NCBI GenBank assembly: GCA_004794785.1
Contig: SJOL01006486.1
Coordinates: forward strand, 569,708-633,707
Length of the DNA stretch: 64,000 bases
Reading direction: 5' to 3'
DNA from: Opisthorchis felineus
Lineage: Eukaryota > Platyhelminthes > Trematoda > Opisthorchiida > Opisthorchiidae
The translations under genes were made by a program, and so were the position numbers. Positions 13,569-25,870 of this stretch are shown here, one piece after another. Position 1 is the stretch's first letter; every line of letters starts with the position of its first letter. Under the pieces are notes generated by a model. That model had not been told where the DNA came from. It made no database searches and saw nothing but the letters and a program-made list of their open reading frames with translations.

Positions 13569-14414
13569 TTGACCAATCCTACGGGGGGTACTGTCAAACT
13601 CAAAGGAGCGACTACACACGATTTAAGAACTAACGTCTTATACAATATCCAGTTCGGAGACTGTGACAGCCACCAGGTGGGACAAACAGAAGAGAACCTC
13701 TATACCAGAATACTTGAACATCATACTGCAACCAAAAGACGACCAATTTTCCCTCGTCTTCGTGCACTAAGGTAAATATGGGCAAAAATTCGACCGGAGC
13801 AACGTTTACAAATTGGCCCAAGCAAGAACAAAGAGAGAAAGTGAATTCCTAAAAGCATGGTACCCCGCTGAAAAAGCGATCAACAAAAATACTGAATTCG
13901 TCTCTGTCTACCGACCACTGCGAGCAAAAGAAATAAGAACCACAGAGCGCATAGCCAAAAACAAACTGGACTGAACGTGTATGGAAAAATCAGGCACACC
14001 AAAAAAACACAGATGATTAATCCAGTTTCTTGACGTAGAATGAAATCGAAGCCTCGGAGAATTATGAAAAGTGACTCGATCAAAGAAGTTGTCCAGTTTA
14101 CCATTCAAGCGCAACCAAACCCGCCAACACAAAAAGGAAAGACTACGTTAAACGGGAAGTGCAACCACAATACATTTCAAAAGAGGACCAATCAGACTGA
14201 AGGCAAGGGACTATCAGAAACAGAGTTCATCAAAACGGTCGACCAAATTCAAGAAAGAAGGAACTCGAAGCGTCACAGATCAGGAACCGACCATTCCGAA
14301 TCTGACCTAAACGAACTTCGGGGGAAATATCCAACAAACCAGGGAAATATGGGGTACACAGACCCCAGCGCTGCGCAAATGGTGACCGGCCCAGTCAAAA
14401 TAAAAGAGATGTAG
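13569..14414 (+). mobile_element. Penelope-like element, 3' fragment
   Basis: The frame at 13,569-13,775 encodes NVLYNIQFGDCDSHQVGQTEEN and LYTRILEHH, a GIY-YIG region paralogous to that of the 3.2-5.7 kb element. Pieces with AKIRPEQR and LPTTASKRNK follow through stops to about 14,030. A 124-codon frame (14,040-14,414) then aligns with the tail frame downstream of the endonuclease in the first copy (shared FTIQ/TIQL start, NQTE, LS.TE, QIQ.R and later G.D.S positions). No RT domain is present upstream, so this is a 5'-truncated copy, as expected from incomplete reverse transcription. Confidence 0.75.
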
Positions 14415-15433
14415 GTAACAAATAGATGATATTAGGTACCGTCAAAAAAGCTAGATAAAAACAGATAGGTAATGAAGAAGTACACACTTAATTGCGTAAC
14501 AAGGACGTCTCCTCGAATGGTACGAAAAGTTTGCAAGCTGATCGATAAGCTTCACGAACTGACCAACGGCCATCTGATCAGTCAACAGTTGACCCGCTCG
14601 ATGTATAAATATTCCGACAAGTTGACATCCCGGCATTAATTGTCTCCAGCAGGGATTTTAATTATGCGACTCGCGCACGACAGCGGATGTCACGGAGGGT
14701 AGTTACACGAAAAGGTTAGCAGGGTTGTCGGGTGCCCGCATTCGTTGGTGGCATTACTGAAGCCTGAATGGCTTTTCCACTAAATCCCCACTCCTTCCAA
14801 TCCGGACTAGAGTGTTCATTACACGGGGTCTTATGACAGTCAAGCGCCACTATTTACCGCCTGTATATTGCCGTAGATGATAATGGCTTCTGAATCTTCG
14901 ACCGTCAACTTGTTTTCGAAAACTCCACATGGTGTACACTGCTTCCTATGTTGTATAATTTCGCTGTTGCTTTGGAGCTGAGATTTGACAGAATGCTCAA
15001 ACCACAGCAGTGTACAAATGGTCCACATTGGAACCTGTCGGTGCCCCTTCTTTATCGACCTGCGGACCAAAGCCTCAAAAATCAGGGTCTTTTTAACTAC
15101 TCTCAACGCCGATTGACTCATTTCGATAAAGGAAGTGGCATCGAAGCGTTTTTGTTGACTCCAAAAATTCTTCTAAACAGCCAAGGACGAAAAGACAATT
15201 CACCTTAATAACGCCCGCAGTGTGCTTCTACAACGGAGGCCGCAGTGGTCAACAGAAATCAGCCAGAAGGCCAACTACCGGCTTCATCACGGATTCACGG
15301 ATTCACGGATTCGCGGATTGATACACAGGATCGAGGCTTTTGCCCAAGTTTCCCGGATCGGTTTTGTTCTTGTCGTTCAGCGGTTGTCGTTCACCTGAAA
15401 GGCGCAAGCGTAAAAAGGGTGTAGCACTGCTCT
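14415..15433. other. No gene; short 8-bp tandem repeat
   Basis: About four tandem units of CACGGATT (the last one CGCGGATT) lie at 15,288-15,320. The rest shows no recognisable coding or RNA feature. Confidence 0.45.
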
Positions 15434-16745
15434 TTAAGTTCTCAGCGCAGGGCAGTATGTTTGCCAGCACAAGGACTCGCAAAAGAAAGTTTCTAATAGG
15501 GCTTTGAACTGGGTTCTAGAAGGAGCGTGGACAACTGCCGGAGGAAGGTTATTCCACGCAGCTACTGCACGAAATGGGAAAGCATTTTGCCTAATAAAAT
15601 TGTTCGCTCTGGGCTTCAAAATCTTACCTTGTCCCCGCCGTGTGTTTGCTGGCTCAACGTTGAAAAACCTGTTGGCCAAACCTTGTTCAAACAGGGCATA
15701 AGTAAGAATTAGGTCCCCTCGAAGGCGGCGATACTCGAGGGGAAAGAGTTTAAGCGCCGTGAGACTCATTTCGTAGTCCACGGATTTAAGGCCCGCAACT
15801 ACTTTCGTAGCAGCTCGCTGGACACGCTCAGTGAGGGCTACGTCCTTCGTGCGCCCTGAGTAGACAACTTGGTTGGCGTATTCAAGAAGCGGTCTGACGT
15901 AGGCCCCATAGAGTATCTGGAAGTCCATGAGAGTAATACGGGAGAAGGTGCGCCTAATCATCCGTAGAACGGCGAATTCCATTTGGGCCGGTTTCTCACG
16001 GTGCAGTGAGAAGGACATGTCTGAAGAGTGCCAGATACCCAAATCCTTTTTGGTATCTATCTTCGCGATGTCTTCTGGTCCATTCTCACCATGCACGACA
16101 TTGGCGTTCGCTTAGTCTCCTCCAAATCACATATGGAGGAATATTTCGTCATTCAGAGGAAGGTGCCAGTCCAACGACCACGGTTTTGCAGCGTCTACAT
16201 CCATTTGAAGGGCACTGGCATTGGTACTCCAGGATTCCAAGTCGTCCGCAGAAAGTAGACATGGACCCGAAAGAACGTCTGGAAGGTCGTTGACGTATAT
16301 CAGAAACAGCAGTGGTCCCAGAACGGAGCCTTGAGGAACTCCAATGGAGACCGGTGCTGGAGAAGGGTAGGTCGAGCCTACTTACACTCGGAATGTTCTG
16401 TCTGATAGTAACGCCTTCATCCAGAGTAGGATCTTCCCTTGAACCCCGTAAGACTCAAGTTTGTGGAGTAGCGGGACGTGTGGGACTCGATCGAATGCTT
16501 CTGAGAAGTGGAAAAATATGGCATCTGATATGAGTCCCTCGTCCTTGGCTTGGGTTAAGCTGTCCATAAACACGAGCATGTTAGTCACGCAAAAACGGTT
16601 GGGGGAACTCCGTGTTGAACTGGAGATATCAAGTTGTTGAAGGTTAGGTGGTCTACGATGGCTCGCTTCAGAATGCGTTCCATCACCCTGCATGACACGC
16701 TAGTGAGGCTATAGGCCTGTAGCCGCCTGTTGCTCTTTTGCCTAT
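15434..16745 (-). mobile_element. CR1-like LINE, RT 3' half
   Basis: On the minus strand a reverse transcriptase is readable from about 16,745. YSLTSVSCRVMERILKRAIV comes first, then CVTNMLVFMDSLTQA, FSEAFDRVPHVPLL (motif A, about 16,500), SIGVPQGSVLGPLLF (motif B, about 16,350-16,310), and LLSADDLESW at about 16,250 in place of the usual FADD motif C. The 220-codon frame 16,096-15,434 is the C-terminal thumb region with [29 protein letters not shown] and [14 protein letters not shown], typical of CR1/jockey-type LINEs. Frameshifts separate the blocks, and there is no endonuclease domain upstream. It is a 5'-truncated, inactive copy. Confidence 0.85.
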
Positions 16746-18279
16746 CTTAGTTTATGATTGCAAAACCTGGCTCATACATGCCTCAGACACCCATAAGATG
16801 GAGGTTTTTGGCCACTGCTGTTTAAGGCTCGTTCTTAGGTTGCGTCATAAAGGCTGGGCTGGAAGGTACATCGTAGCATCTTTCACATCGATCGACTGCA
16901 GAAAGTGATACAACAATAGTGACAAGTATTGTTTGAACCCGCTCACCACTGTCCACATACTAACAACTAAAGCAGTTCTCTCTTAAAAACTTCGTGGTTG
17001 GAGTGAAGTTCTAAACAGGTACCATCGAATCCTGTGTTTGAAGCCAGAAATCTCAGCCTGCATATGGCGTAAAACTAGCACTGTGTCAGTAGAAGGAACT
17101 TATGTCACCTACTGCCACGTTTGACAGCTGCGATTTAAGGCAACCAGTGAGAATGTGAGACGTAATTGTAGTTTTTGTGGTGTTTGTGTATGATAGGGGT
17201 AACATTGTTTCTCATAATCAAAATGAGATAATAGGTCCGGTTTTGGATGGGCACAAAGATGTTGCTTTGCTGCATTAAGCATACGAGGTTGGCTGCACTC
17301 CAAAAATCACAAGCATCGCTAGTGTTCTGTTAGCGATGTTCTGCTGCTAGTGTCCCGTCTCTTCATGTCGTCAGCATGAAGTGATGCTGCATATATACGT
17401 GAAAGTAGGATACGTGGAGCCACGAAATCCTCTTAATAATTTTGACGTCGACCACTATGGGATTCTGCTGGATGTAGGGGTGATTTATACTACAATGCAG
17501 TGGGCCATTTGGACAAAATAGTTCTACGTGGTCTTATCATTGGACCAGGATGTTATGAGGACCTTTGTGAAAACTTCGAGATGAGTCGCAGAAAATTCAC
17601 ATTCAACGAAAGATCTAAACCACCACGATGAGGTTACACAGAATTAGGGCTTGCGAAGTAATGTGGGAATAATAGGAACGGAAGCTGTGTGGAGTTGGTA
17701 TAGGGATTTACTAACTTTTGGGTGAGTTTAGTAAGCAAAGCTGTATGATTTCCTTTATTAGTTTGCACGGGATGCACGTTGGGCTAATGAGTCTTGGTGA
17801 TTACCGGTTTTGGGGGCGAGGCGGACAATCTCACATCTTCAAGGAAGGGAGGATTTAGAGGAGCAGGTAGAACAGTCGATTAGAGAGTGCTACCACATAT
17901 ACACTTTCTTTGAGGACATTTGGGCAGGTGCTGTCCAGACCAGAAAGACCGTTTTGGTCATAGCCAAAGAGAGCTTGTTGGGTGCATTTAGCATTCAAGC
18001 TGAATGGAAGGAAAGAATCATCACTCGCTTCTACGGATATGGCAGTTAACCGAGCCCTGTTTACTGTAGACCAGTGTCGTTTCGTTCCATCCCCCAGAAT
18101 TCGTAAGCCCTTCGCTCGTGAACGGCAGTGCATTTGCTGAGTGCATCATCGGTGACAGCAAAAACACATGAGAAGGCTGGAGTTTGACTACAAGAAAACC
18201 ATGTTAATTTATTTGAATAAGGAAATATAATGGAAAGGAGGAGAATGCAGCAGCGAAGGAGGCCTAGGACTAACTTACC
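16746..18279. other. No recognisable gene
   Basis: Short unsupported frames only. The 79-codon frame at 17,810-18,049 has no family I recognise and no evident splice context. Confidence 0.4.
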
Positions 18280-19730
18280 GCAAATATCCGAGGCGCACCT
18301 TCAACATTCAGTCAGACAAGCTGAATAGAAACTGACAGCATGAACTCCAAAAAACATAAGTCAGCCACCACGTCACTCACCATCTCCAGCCAAGCACTGG
18401 GAGAGATACTTAGTGCCCATCTTTGGAGGCAGGCAGTACCAGTAGGGCTCAAACTTTTCGAAACATGTTCCATTTCCTTCTGCTACGTCGAATTATGTGG
18501 GTTCGAATTCTTTTAGGTATCTGCCATTCCTATTTGGGCCCGGAAAACAGCGCTTGTCTCGGCGGCCGGTAAATCGGCATTCGTAACACACTGCCCAGCC
18601 AACGTAGCTTGTAGCGCTGGTTCCAGTCTGTGGATAAAGTACCCTCTGCTTCACCAAAGCACCGCTGGTTCCAGCCGATTCCAGTCACAGTTGTGAGTCG
18701 TCAGCGGTTAGATACCTGAAGGCTTTTCATATCTTCCATCCAAATAAGCCAGTTCTCGCGGCCACACAACAACACATCTTACACAGCAATTCGATACACG
18801 CGTTCCCGTAGACCCAATGACGCCCTTTTTATTCTACAAGCGGCGCAAATCGGCAATCCGAATGCTGGCCTTTGAGATTTGTGTGTTCACATTGTTAGTC
18901 ATACTTCGACAGGGCTGCTGCGACTTTTGAGATGCCCGTAACTTTCCAAAACTTCCACTGTCACTCTGTGAACTTTAAGAGGCGTCGTCAAAGACTGTAC
19001 TTCCCGCAGCCTGACTTTGCATGTTGTGGATGCGAAGCCCATGCCGACGGACTGGATGACTTTGGTCAGCTTTTCGATTAATGCATGCACTTTCTTCTCA
19101 TTTTCAAAAAAACGAGAACGATGCCGTCCGCACACCCCATGTCGATAGGGTTTCTGCTAGGAGAAGTCTGAACACCGTGGTTTTCCAGGCCTTCCTCATT
19201 ATGTCATCAATAACGAAATTAAGCGAAAATGGAGACACTGGTCAGTCGTGTCGGACACAGTACCTGGTAGGACAGCTTCTGGATAGCTTTCCATACACGC
19301 TCATTTGCCAACAAGTAGGTGAGCCCAAGCAGCGCGTGACATTTACAAACTTTTGAGGCCCATGCCATTGTGCAAGCGTGTTGAAAACAAAGATCTGGGG
19401 GACAGAATCTGACGCGCTCTCGAAGTTAAGGAGCACCAAGCTTGTGGGGTGCCTATGTGCATGTTGTTACTCTGAAACTTGACGGAGTGGTCCACAGTAT
19501 CCCTTATCGGCTCAGTTCAGCTTTTTAGCTCTTAAACCATGCATCGAAATGCAGTGGTTCCAGATGCTGCAACTTCGTTCACACAGGATAACCAGAATGA
19601 TGAGTTAACACATGTCCTTTCTCTGTCACAGATCAGCAGGGTTCCTGCTTCATTAGCAGGCAGTCAGATAATCTTGGCTACCTCTGCGAGACATTGTACT
19701 CTCATTTTCCGATTACGAATTCAACTAGGT
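18280..19730 (-). mobile_element. RTE-type LINE fragment, heavily decayed
   Basis: Minus-strand pieces follow the RTE order. A decayed fingers region (about 19,700-19,520) precedes VLLNFESASDSV and LAQWHGPQKFVNVTRCL (19,439-19,242, motif A region). A segment ending MGFASTTCKVRLREVQSL (about 19,135-18,990) corresponds to the post-motif-C region. RVYRIAV and TVTGIGWNQR follow (about 18,820-18,650), then LRWLGSVLRMPIYRPPRQAL (about 18,600-18,540) and a worn SSCCQFL end near 18,340. Many stops and shifts. Order and spacing match the better-preserved copies at 21.6-28.4 kb. Confidence 0.7.
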
Positions 19731-20329
19731 CAGTGAAGTCAGTTAGGGCAGTGAATATTAGATTGCTTGTACTCCTCAAGGCCGTTGGCGCTGCAAGGCG
19801 TTTCCGCTGTCGGCCCATGATTTTGATTTCGGGAAGCGGCTAGTATGATGGGACTCGCATACCCAGGTAACCTCATACGGACTTGATGTTAATGTGATGC
19901 ATTTAACCATTCGGCATGCTCTCCACGCTGATTTCAGCCATGGTTTCTTTTCTGGGTATTAATCTTGGTGACCAGTTTTGTGGTTATTGATCGAAAACCA
20001 CAACGTTTTCTATTATATGATCTCCATCGACTCACGGTTTCTACAGGCAAGCGATGCGATACAAGTGTCGATACGAGCTGATGCTACCTAAAGCGCCATC
20101 CAGGGACGATGTGTAACTACAGTCATAATTGAGGTATTTAATGTGCGGGTACAGTTTGTATGAGAGGAAACAACGGAAAATTCTTTGTGAGGTTGTAGTA
20201 ATAGCTTCAGCTAGTACTCTGTATCAAAGTTTAAAAAACCGGGTTACACTCAAGTTCTCTGCCATTTTTCCCAGTGAAACCAACTACTCCCATGGGCACT
20301 ACCGTCCGTGCCCAAGTGGGCGGTAACCG
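19731..20329. other. No recognisable gene
   Basis: Between two degraded LINE fragments on the minus strand. It may contain more of either, but no block is convincing. Confidence 0.35.
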
Positions 20330-20920
20330 TTGACTACGTAATGATTCGAACGCAGGTGCTAGTTTCCAGGATTCGAGGTCGCCAGCGAAGAGGAGGGTCA
20401 GGTCCGTCATAGTGTCCCCCAGATCATAACTGTCAGGAAGGTCAGATTCCTGGAAATAACCCTAGAGTGACCGAAACCTACTGCGACCCTAAAACTATCA
20501 AAATCTCAATAGGGAAACCGGTAAGCGTCCAGGGCAATCAATCACTCAATCAACTCAGCAAAAGCCGATGAGTGTTCAGGCACGCCACAGAAACAAGACC
20601 GACCATGATAAGTGTTCAGGCATTTCATAGAAGTACGGTCGATGTTGATGGGTGTTCACTAAACGCCGATCAAACAGCCTGGATCAATGACAAAAAGTTC
20701 CCTTTAGATAGCGTGAGGCCGTTGTAACTTTTGCACTCGCTTGTTTGCAATAAAGCCGTTGTGTTATCTGCTCGCCAGTCTTTTTCCGGCACAAAGGCAC
20801 TAGGGCTGGGACAGCAGCTAGATATAACACTCACCATAGATTGGGAAAAGTGGTAGCCCAAAAATAGAGCCCTGAGGAGCTTCCGCTGCGTTTGAGTTCT
20901 GCAGTGATCCTGTGGGCTAC
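20330..20920 (-). mobile_element. CR1-like RT fragment interrupted by an insertion
   Basis: Minus-strand reading gives EAPQGSIFGLPLFPIYGEC (about 20,895-20,835), a worn form of the GVPQGSVLGPLLF block. About 400 bp further on it gives SDLPDSYD and LTLLFAGDLESW (about 20,450-20,355), a worn form of the NDLP...FADDLKIW block. In intact elements these blocks are adjacent, so 20,460-20,830 looks like an insertion or expansion. The insert contains the 40-bp tandem repeat at 20,567-20,680. Confidence 0.5.
20567..20680. repeat. 40-bp tandem repeat, about 2.7 units
   Basis: The sequence GATRRGTGTTCA recurs at 20,567, 20,607 and 20,647 (exact 40-base spacing), with a shared GACCG/GGTCG section and CRT/CGATGTT near each unit end. 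It lies inside a CR1-like RT remnant. Confidence 0.65.
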
Positions 20921-21629
20921 GCTGGCTGGGACTTCGTTTCAAAAGGTGCAGCCATGTCAGTAAGGCCCAAGGAGGTCAGACAAGCCAATAGCAACGAAAT
21001 CCCGTACTACGCGTAATCCTAGTACGAGGTGGTCTGGAGGTAGAATCGTACTGTCATCTTCGAAAGGAGTGTAAAGGCTGTGTGGTGTTTCCTCCAGGCG
21101 ACCAGGATGGAAGCGGCGATACTGTCTGCCCCCGAGGAAGGACGGGCTAGAAAAGACCGGCCTTAAAAACCGCACACCAATCTCTCAACGGTTGACCGTG
21201 ACCGCCGGCGCATTATTCAATGCAGCCGACTTACTTTTAAAACCAAAGAGTCTGGTGCTCCTAAAAAGGCACTTGCGGTCCGCAGCCGGATAAGAAGTGA
21301 GACAGTAGCGCCTTACTCCCTGTGTCCTTTAGTTAGGCCACCCCCCTTCTGGCGGAACAGGTCAGACTTTTGAGTCAGAGGATCAAAGTGGAGTACCTCA
21401 ACCAAACCCCTTCCTCGGTCTGGGCAACCAGGAAGTATCATTTGCCCACAGTTTTTGTCCGCCGATGTCCATCCCCATCCCTCCCCACCACAAGCAAACT
21501 TTGCTGGGTTATTTGATTGCCAGTTATCTGACCAGTGTGCCTTATGCACCCCGCCGCCTATTAACAATAGACAAAATAACACCTTGCTAAATCCATGAGA
21601 TCCTTTCAACGCCCGTACTCTATGTCGAA
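20921..21629. other. No recognisable gene
   Basis: Open frames on the minus strand (21,175-20,957; 21,714-21,313) show no recognised domain. The right edge approaches the 5' part of the old RTE copy. Confidence 0.4.
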
Positions 21630-23675
21630 TTGGCAAACAGGCAACGCTCACTAAGACCCTATACTCCCTTAAAATTGATGTATGCTGTCTCTGAAACACG
21701 CATACAATACCCATGCGTGGTCATACATCTCAAAACGCTAAGGACGAACTTAGCTGTTTCACATTTCTCCGTCATTGTGTCTGGCGATCCAGAAGCCTTG
21801 ATTCATGCGATATACCGTGTGAGAGTTGCACTCAGACCCAGAGCTGACCGCACTTTGCTGGATTGGATTCCATGGAGCAGTCGTCTTTGCGCCGTCTGTT
21901 TATTCAGCTCAATCAAGCTCAATACCTCAGCATAAAAAACGGGGCCTGTTTGTAGCACCGGCGTTTGCCCCAACAAACCGCAGTTCTGACGCTGAAAAAG
22001 AGTTTTGCGGGTTCGTTCGTCAAGCAAGAAGCACTGACATTGTGATAATTGCGGGCGATATGAATGCTCAAGTCGGTAGTCTGAGACCCCTGGAATCACA
22101 TTTGGGCGGTCGATTCGGAGTCGATACTCGTCGCACAAACAACGGAGAGTGACTGCTTCAGTTGTGTGCTGATCACGAGCTTTTTCTGGCCAGCACGAAC
22201 TTTCAGCATAAACGTTCTCATCGCGTAACTTGGTGGCCGCCAACTGCAAATCAGCAGTGGACCCAGTTGGATTGCGTGGCCATCAGCCACCGGTGGAGGG
22301 CCACACTTCAAGACTTCCGTTCCTCCTGGGGCACAACTTGATTCCGATCATACCATGGTGCGAGCTGAAAGTTTGCTTTCCTTCAGGCGCTCGCAATTCA
22401 GCCAGAAACATGCCAATCCGATGTCTTCGAAGTACTACCATAGCACAGCAGTATTTATCTGAGCTAGATCAACAACCCTACAGTAAACCACTACTATACT
22501 GGTAGCAAGCACATAGATGAAGCATGGCAAAATGTGAAAGGAGCTAGGCTGGCGGCTTTCGGGGCTGTCTGTCCGACTTCTCTGATACAATCAAGTGACC
22601 ACTGGATATCGTCGAGATCCCTAGTCACGACTGATGGCAGCAAAGCCATACCAGCAGACGGACGCAAGTCACTCAAAACGCCGAATCGTAAAGAGCCTAA
22701 GGAAAGACATCTCTGGTGGACATCGAAAGCTGGGTAGATGGAGAAGGCGTTTGCTGCCGGCAACAGCCATGCTCTTTACCAACTGATGCGGTCGACTGGC
22801 CCTGGGAAAGCAACGGGCAGTGAAACGATAAATGAAAAAGGCAGCCCATTAATTTACGGGCGAATGGAATGCAAATCTTAACCTTAAATAAACCTTAAAC
22901 CTTAAGTAAAGTATGAAATATCCATACTGAAACTTGAGAAGGCATCAGAACCGGACGGTCTATATCCAGCCCTCTTCAAAGAAGGCGGATAATCCCTGGT
23001 GACCCATCTAACACAGCCCATTGGTGCGATATGGAGTGAACAGAAGGTGCCTGCACAATGGGGCATGTCGACAGTTATTCCTATCTTCAAAAAAGGGCAT
23101 GCGGACGCTGTGTGAAAACCACCGTGGCATCGGCCCTGTACCTGCAGCATCGAAGGTGCTCTCTGGTCTAATCCTTCGAAGTTGGACTGAAAACAGGGAG
23201 AGACAGATCCGTGAAAACCAAGCTGAGTTGTGCCCTGCAAGGGGATGCATCGATCACATTTTCATCCTTCGACAGATTCTGGAACAGCGACTGCTTCCAG
23301 CAATCAACAATGGTTGTCTTCCTTGACTTGAAATCTGGCCTCAGGCCTATGGCAGTGTCTGTGGGACAAACGTGTACCCCATAAATTCTTGACCCTCTCT
23401 AAGGCGCTGTGCGCCAACTCCCGCGGACGTGTGAAGATCTACTGGAAACTCCCGCCTGAGTTCATCACATCAAATGGCGTCAGCAAAGGCTGTCCTCTTC
23501 CACTTTTCCTCCTCAACTTCCTCATTGATACGATTATGGAAGACTCACTAATGCCTGTGGGATCGAAATTCTCCCATGGCATTCGCTCAGGGATATTGAG
23601 TACGCAGACGACATAGCTTTTCCTGGATATGACGCCGTCGTAATGCAGACAATACTAAATGATCTAAATAATTCT
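21630..23675 (+). mobile_element. Old RTE LINE, 5' part of a split copy
   Basis: Worn endonuclease blocks are readable: LDWIPWSSRLCAVC (about 21,857), IAGDMNAQVGSL (about 22,050-22,085) and GVDTRRTNNGE followed by a stop (about 22,120). The endonuclease-RT linker at 22,590-22,735 follows. RT blocks are LEKASEPDGLYPALFKE, VIPIFKK, CIDHIFILRQILEQ (about 23,250) and SNGVSKGCPLPLFLLNF (about 23,470-23,520). Motif C is EYADDIAF (about 23,595-23,625), with the catalytic YADD intact. The copy stops abruptly after NDLNNS at 23,675 and resumes at 27,490 on the far side of another element. The frame is broken in many places. Confidence 0.85.
23659..23675 (+). repeat. Target-site duplication, left copy
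   Basis: ATGATCTAAATAATTCT here is repeated exactly at 27,488-27,504. The two copies bracket the inserted RTE element. The first two bases may be shared with the ATG tail, so the firm duplication is 15-17 bp. Confidence 0.9.
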
Positions 23676-24118
23676 GTCATGAAGAGACTGGACCTTACCG
23701 TGATGTGGTGGTTTGTGTACCTCGGCGACCCATTGAGCTATACTGGGGGGGTGTCCGCGCGACACTCAGAGTCTCTCATACCAGGTTGGTCAACGAGTAG
23801 AGGTCTGACGAACACAGTCTCCTGACCCTCCAGGTTGGGGGTTGGAACATGTGTGGCGACGTGTTCCGTAAAAATGGTAATGTCCTTGCATTCCCAGCCC
23901 AACACCGCTGCCTTGCGGTTAGGCTTTTGAGCCAAAGTCTTTGATTGAGTGCCCTAATCGTCCTCCTGTCTAGGTGTGGGCGTCCTGGCAGTATCCCAGC
24001 CCTAGTACAACCACGACACTTACACCTAGCAATACTCTCATGCCACATCGACCGTCGCGTGGTTCCATCAGCCGGGTCGCCTTACTTGCTGCATACAGCA
24101 GGGCGGGTAAGCGAAAAC

Positions 24119-25870
24119 ATGCTACTACTGACGCCTCCCTTCTTACATTTTCATGTTTTCCGACCTCCACCCCCCTTCCCCCAACACCTAAATTTGAATA
24201 CTTTCTCCACAGGTACCAGCTCTAGGACTGACCGTTTTGCTCGCCCTCCATCACACTCAGCTGCAGCTTCTGTAAGTCCGAGTTCAGTCACAACCCTAAA
24301 CACTTCGAAGTCTGTTTTCATACCCCGAAAGCCTGTCTACTTAGCCACATTTAATGTTAGCACACTGAAACAAGCAGGTCAACAGGTGGCTCTTGCTCGT
24401 ACGCTGGATTCTCTCTGCATTGATGTATGTTGTCTGTCAGAAACAAGGATGCAGGACGCAAGTACTGTGATCGAACTGACTGCCCCCTCGCTCTCTTCCA
24501 AGTTCCGGCTGCGCACCTCTGGTGATGCAGAGGCCACTGCAGCTGGATATGCTGGGGTGGGTATTGTATTGAGCGACCGAGCGGAAGCGTCTCTGCTTGA
24601 TTGGATACCCGTTAATAGTCGCCTCTGTGCGGTTCGTTTGGCAACATCTGTGAGAGAATTTAGAGGAAGTGAGGTCCATCGCACCTTGTTTATTGTGTCT
24701 GCTTACGCCCCAACTGACTGTAGCTCTGAATCTGCCAAAGACAGTTTCTATGACGCTCTAGGTGCCCTTCTACAGCAGGCTAAAAGCTCAGATATCGTTT
24801 TGGTTGCTGGTGACATGAACGCCCAGGTAGGTAGACTAAGCGCTGCTGAGGCCCGATTGGGTGGTCGTCTTGGATTGGACACGAGACGCACGGACAACGG
24901 GGATCGCTTACTCCAAATGTGTGCCGATCACAGACTGTTTCTTTGCCGTACGAATTTCCGGAACAGCGGAAATCGCTTGACAACGTGGTGCCCACCAACA
25001 AACCAGCCCCGAATCCAAATAGACCACATCGCCGTCAGTTATCGGTGGCGAGGGTCGATCACCGCCTGCCGCTCCTTCTGGAACACCAGCGTGGACTCCG
25101 ACCATGCACTTGTACGCTGCTGCTTTTCATTGCGCTTTTCAGGTGTACGCAAAACGCACACATCTCGCTTAGCCATTGAGAAGCTAGTGGACCCAGAAGT
25201 CAAACGAAATTATCAGAACCAGCTCCTCGAACGCCTGCCGGACGGTACGATGTCGGATATAAACGGCCACTGGGAAAAGATATCTAAAGCGCTATTCAAA
25301 GCCGGAAAGTCTGTTTGCGGTACAATCCAGCCAACCTCATCCAAACATTGGATCTCTGATAAGACTGTGTCCTTGCTGGAGACCCGGCGACAGATCCCTC
25401 CTGGCCGCAATCACAACTCCACCCGACGCATCATCCGACGCCAGGTGAAACTGAGTATCCGTGCAGACCGAGAAGCTTGGTGGACCCGAAAGGCCGAAGA
25501 AATGGAAGAGGCAAAGAATGCTGGTAATGTCCGCAAGCTGTTCCACTTGATTCGTTCGACTGGTACTCGGAAACCTCTTGTCAGCGAAATAATCAGGGAC
25601 CAAAATGGCTCCCTGATATGCAGCAAAGCAGAAAGTTTGGACCGCTGGGCACAGTACTTCGAACAGCAATTCAGCTGGCCACCTGCAACCTCCAATCCAG
25701 AATCCTGGCCTTCAACAGAAAGGTGGACCGTGATTATGGAGCCACCTTCAGTCTCAGAAGTGTCCGAGTGTATTTCTCTACTCAAGCGTCATCGTGGTGG
25801 GCTTCTCAGCCAGTGCCTGTGTAGCCTGTTTGAGCCTATCGAGGAGAAAGGGACCGTCCCAGACAACTGA
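24119..25870 (+). pseudogene. RTE APE-type endonuclease and linker (ORF 5' part)
   Basis: The open frame extends back to 23,945 without ATG; the first ATG is at 24,119. APE-family landmarks are all present: the YLATFNVSTLKQAG opening (about 24,340), CCLSETRMQ (catalytic Glu, about 24,430), VAGDMNAQVGRLS (about 24,800-24,835), NFRNSGNRLTTWCPP (about 24,955), QIDHIAVSYRWRGS and VDSDHALVRC (the SDH motif, about 25,090). In active elements this domain nicks target DNA to prime reverse transcription. The linker (25,140-25,800) follows. The frame ends at a stop at 25,868-25,870, just before the RT block VVPIFK that continues in another frame. Confidence 0.9.

Noticed and set aside
20567..20680. Short regularly spaced repeats as a CRISPR-like array
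   Set aside because: The repeats and the sequence between them are both similar, so this is an ordinary tandem repeat, in eukaryotic DNA.
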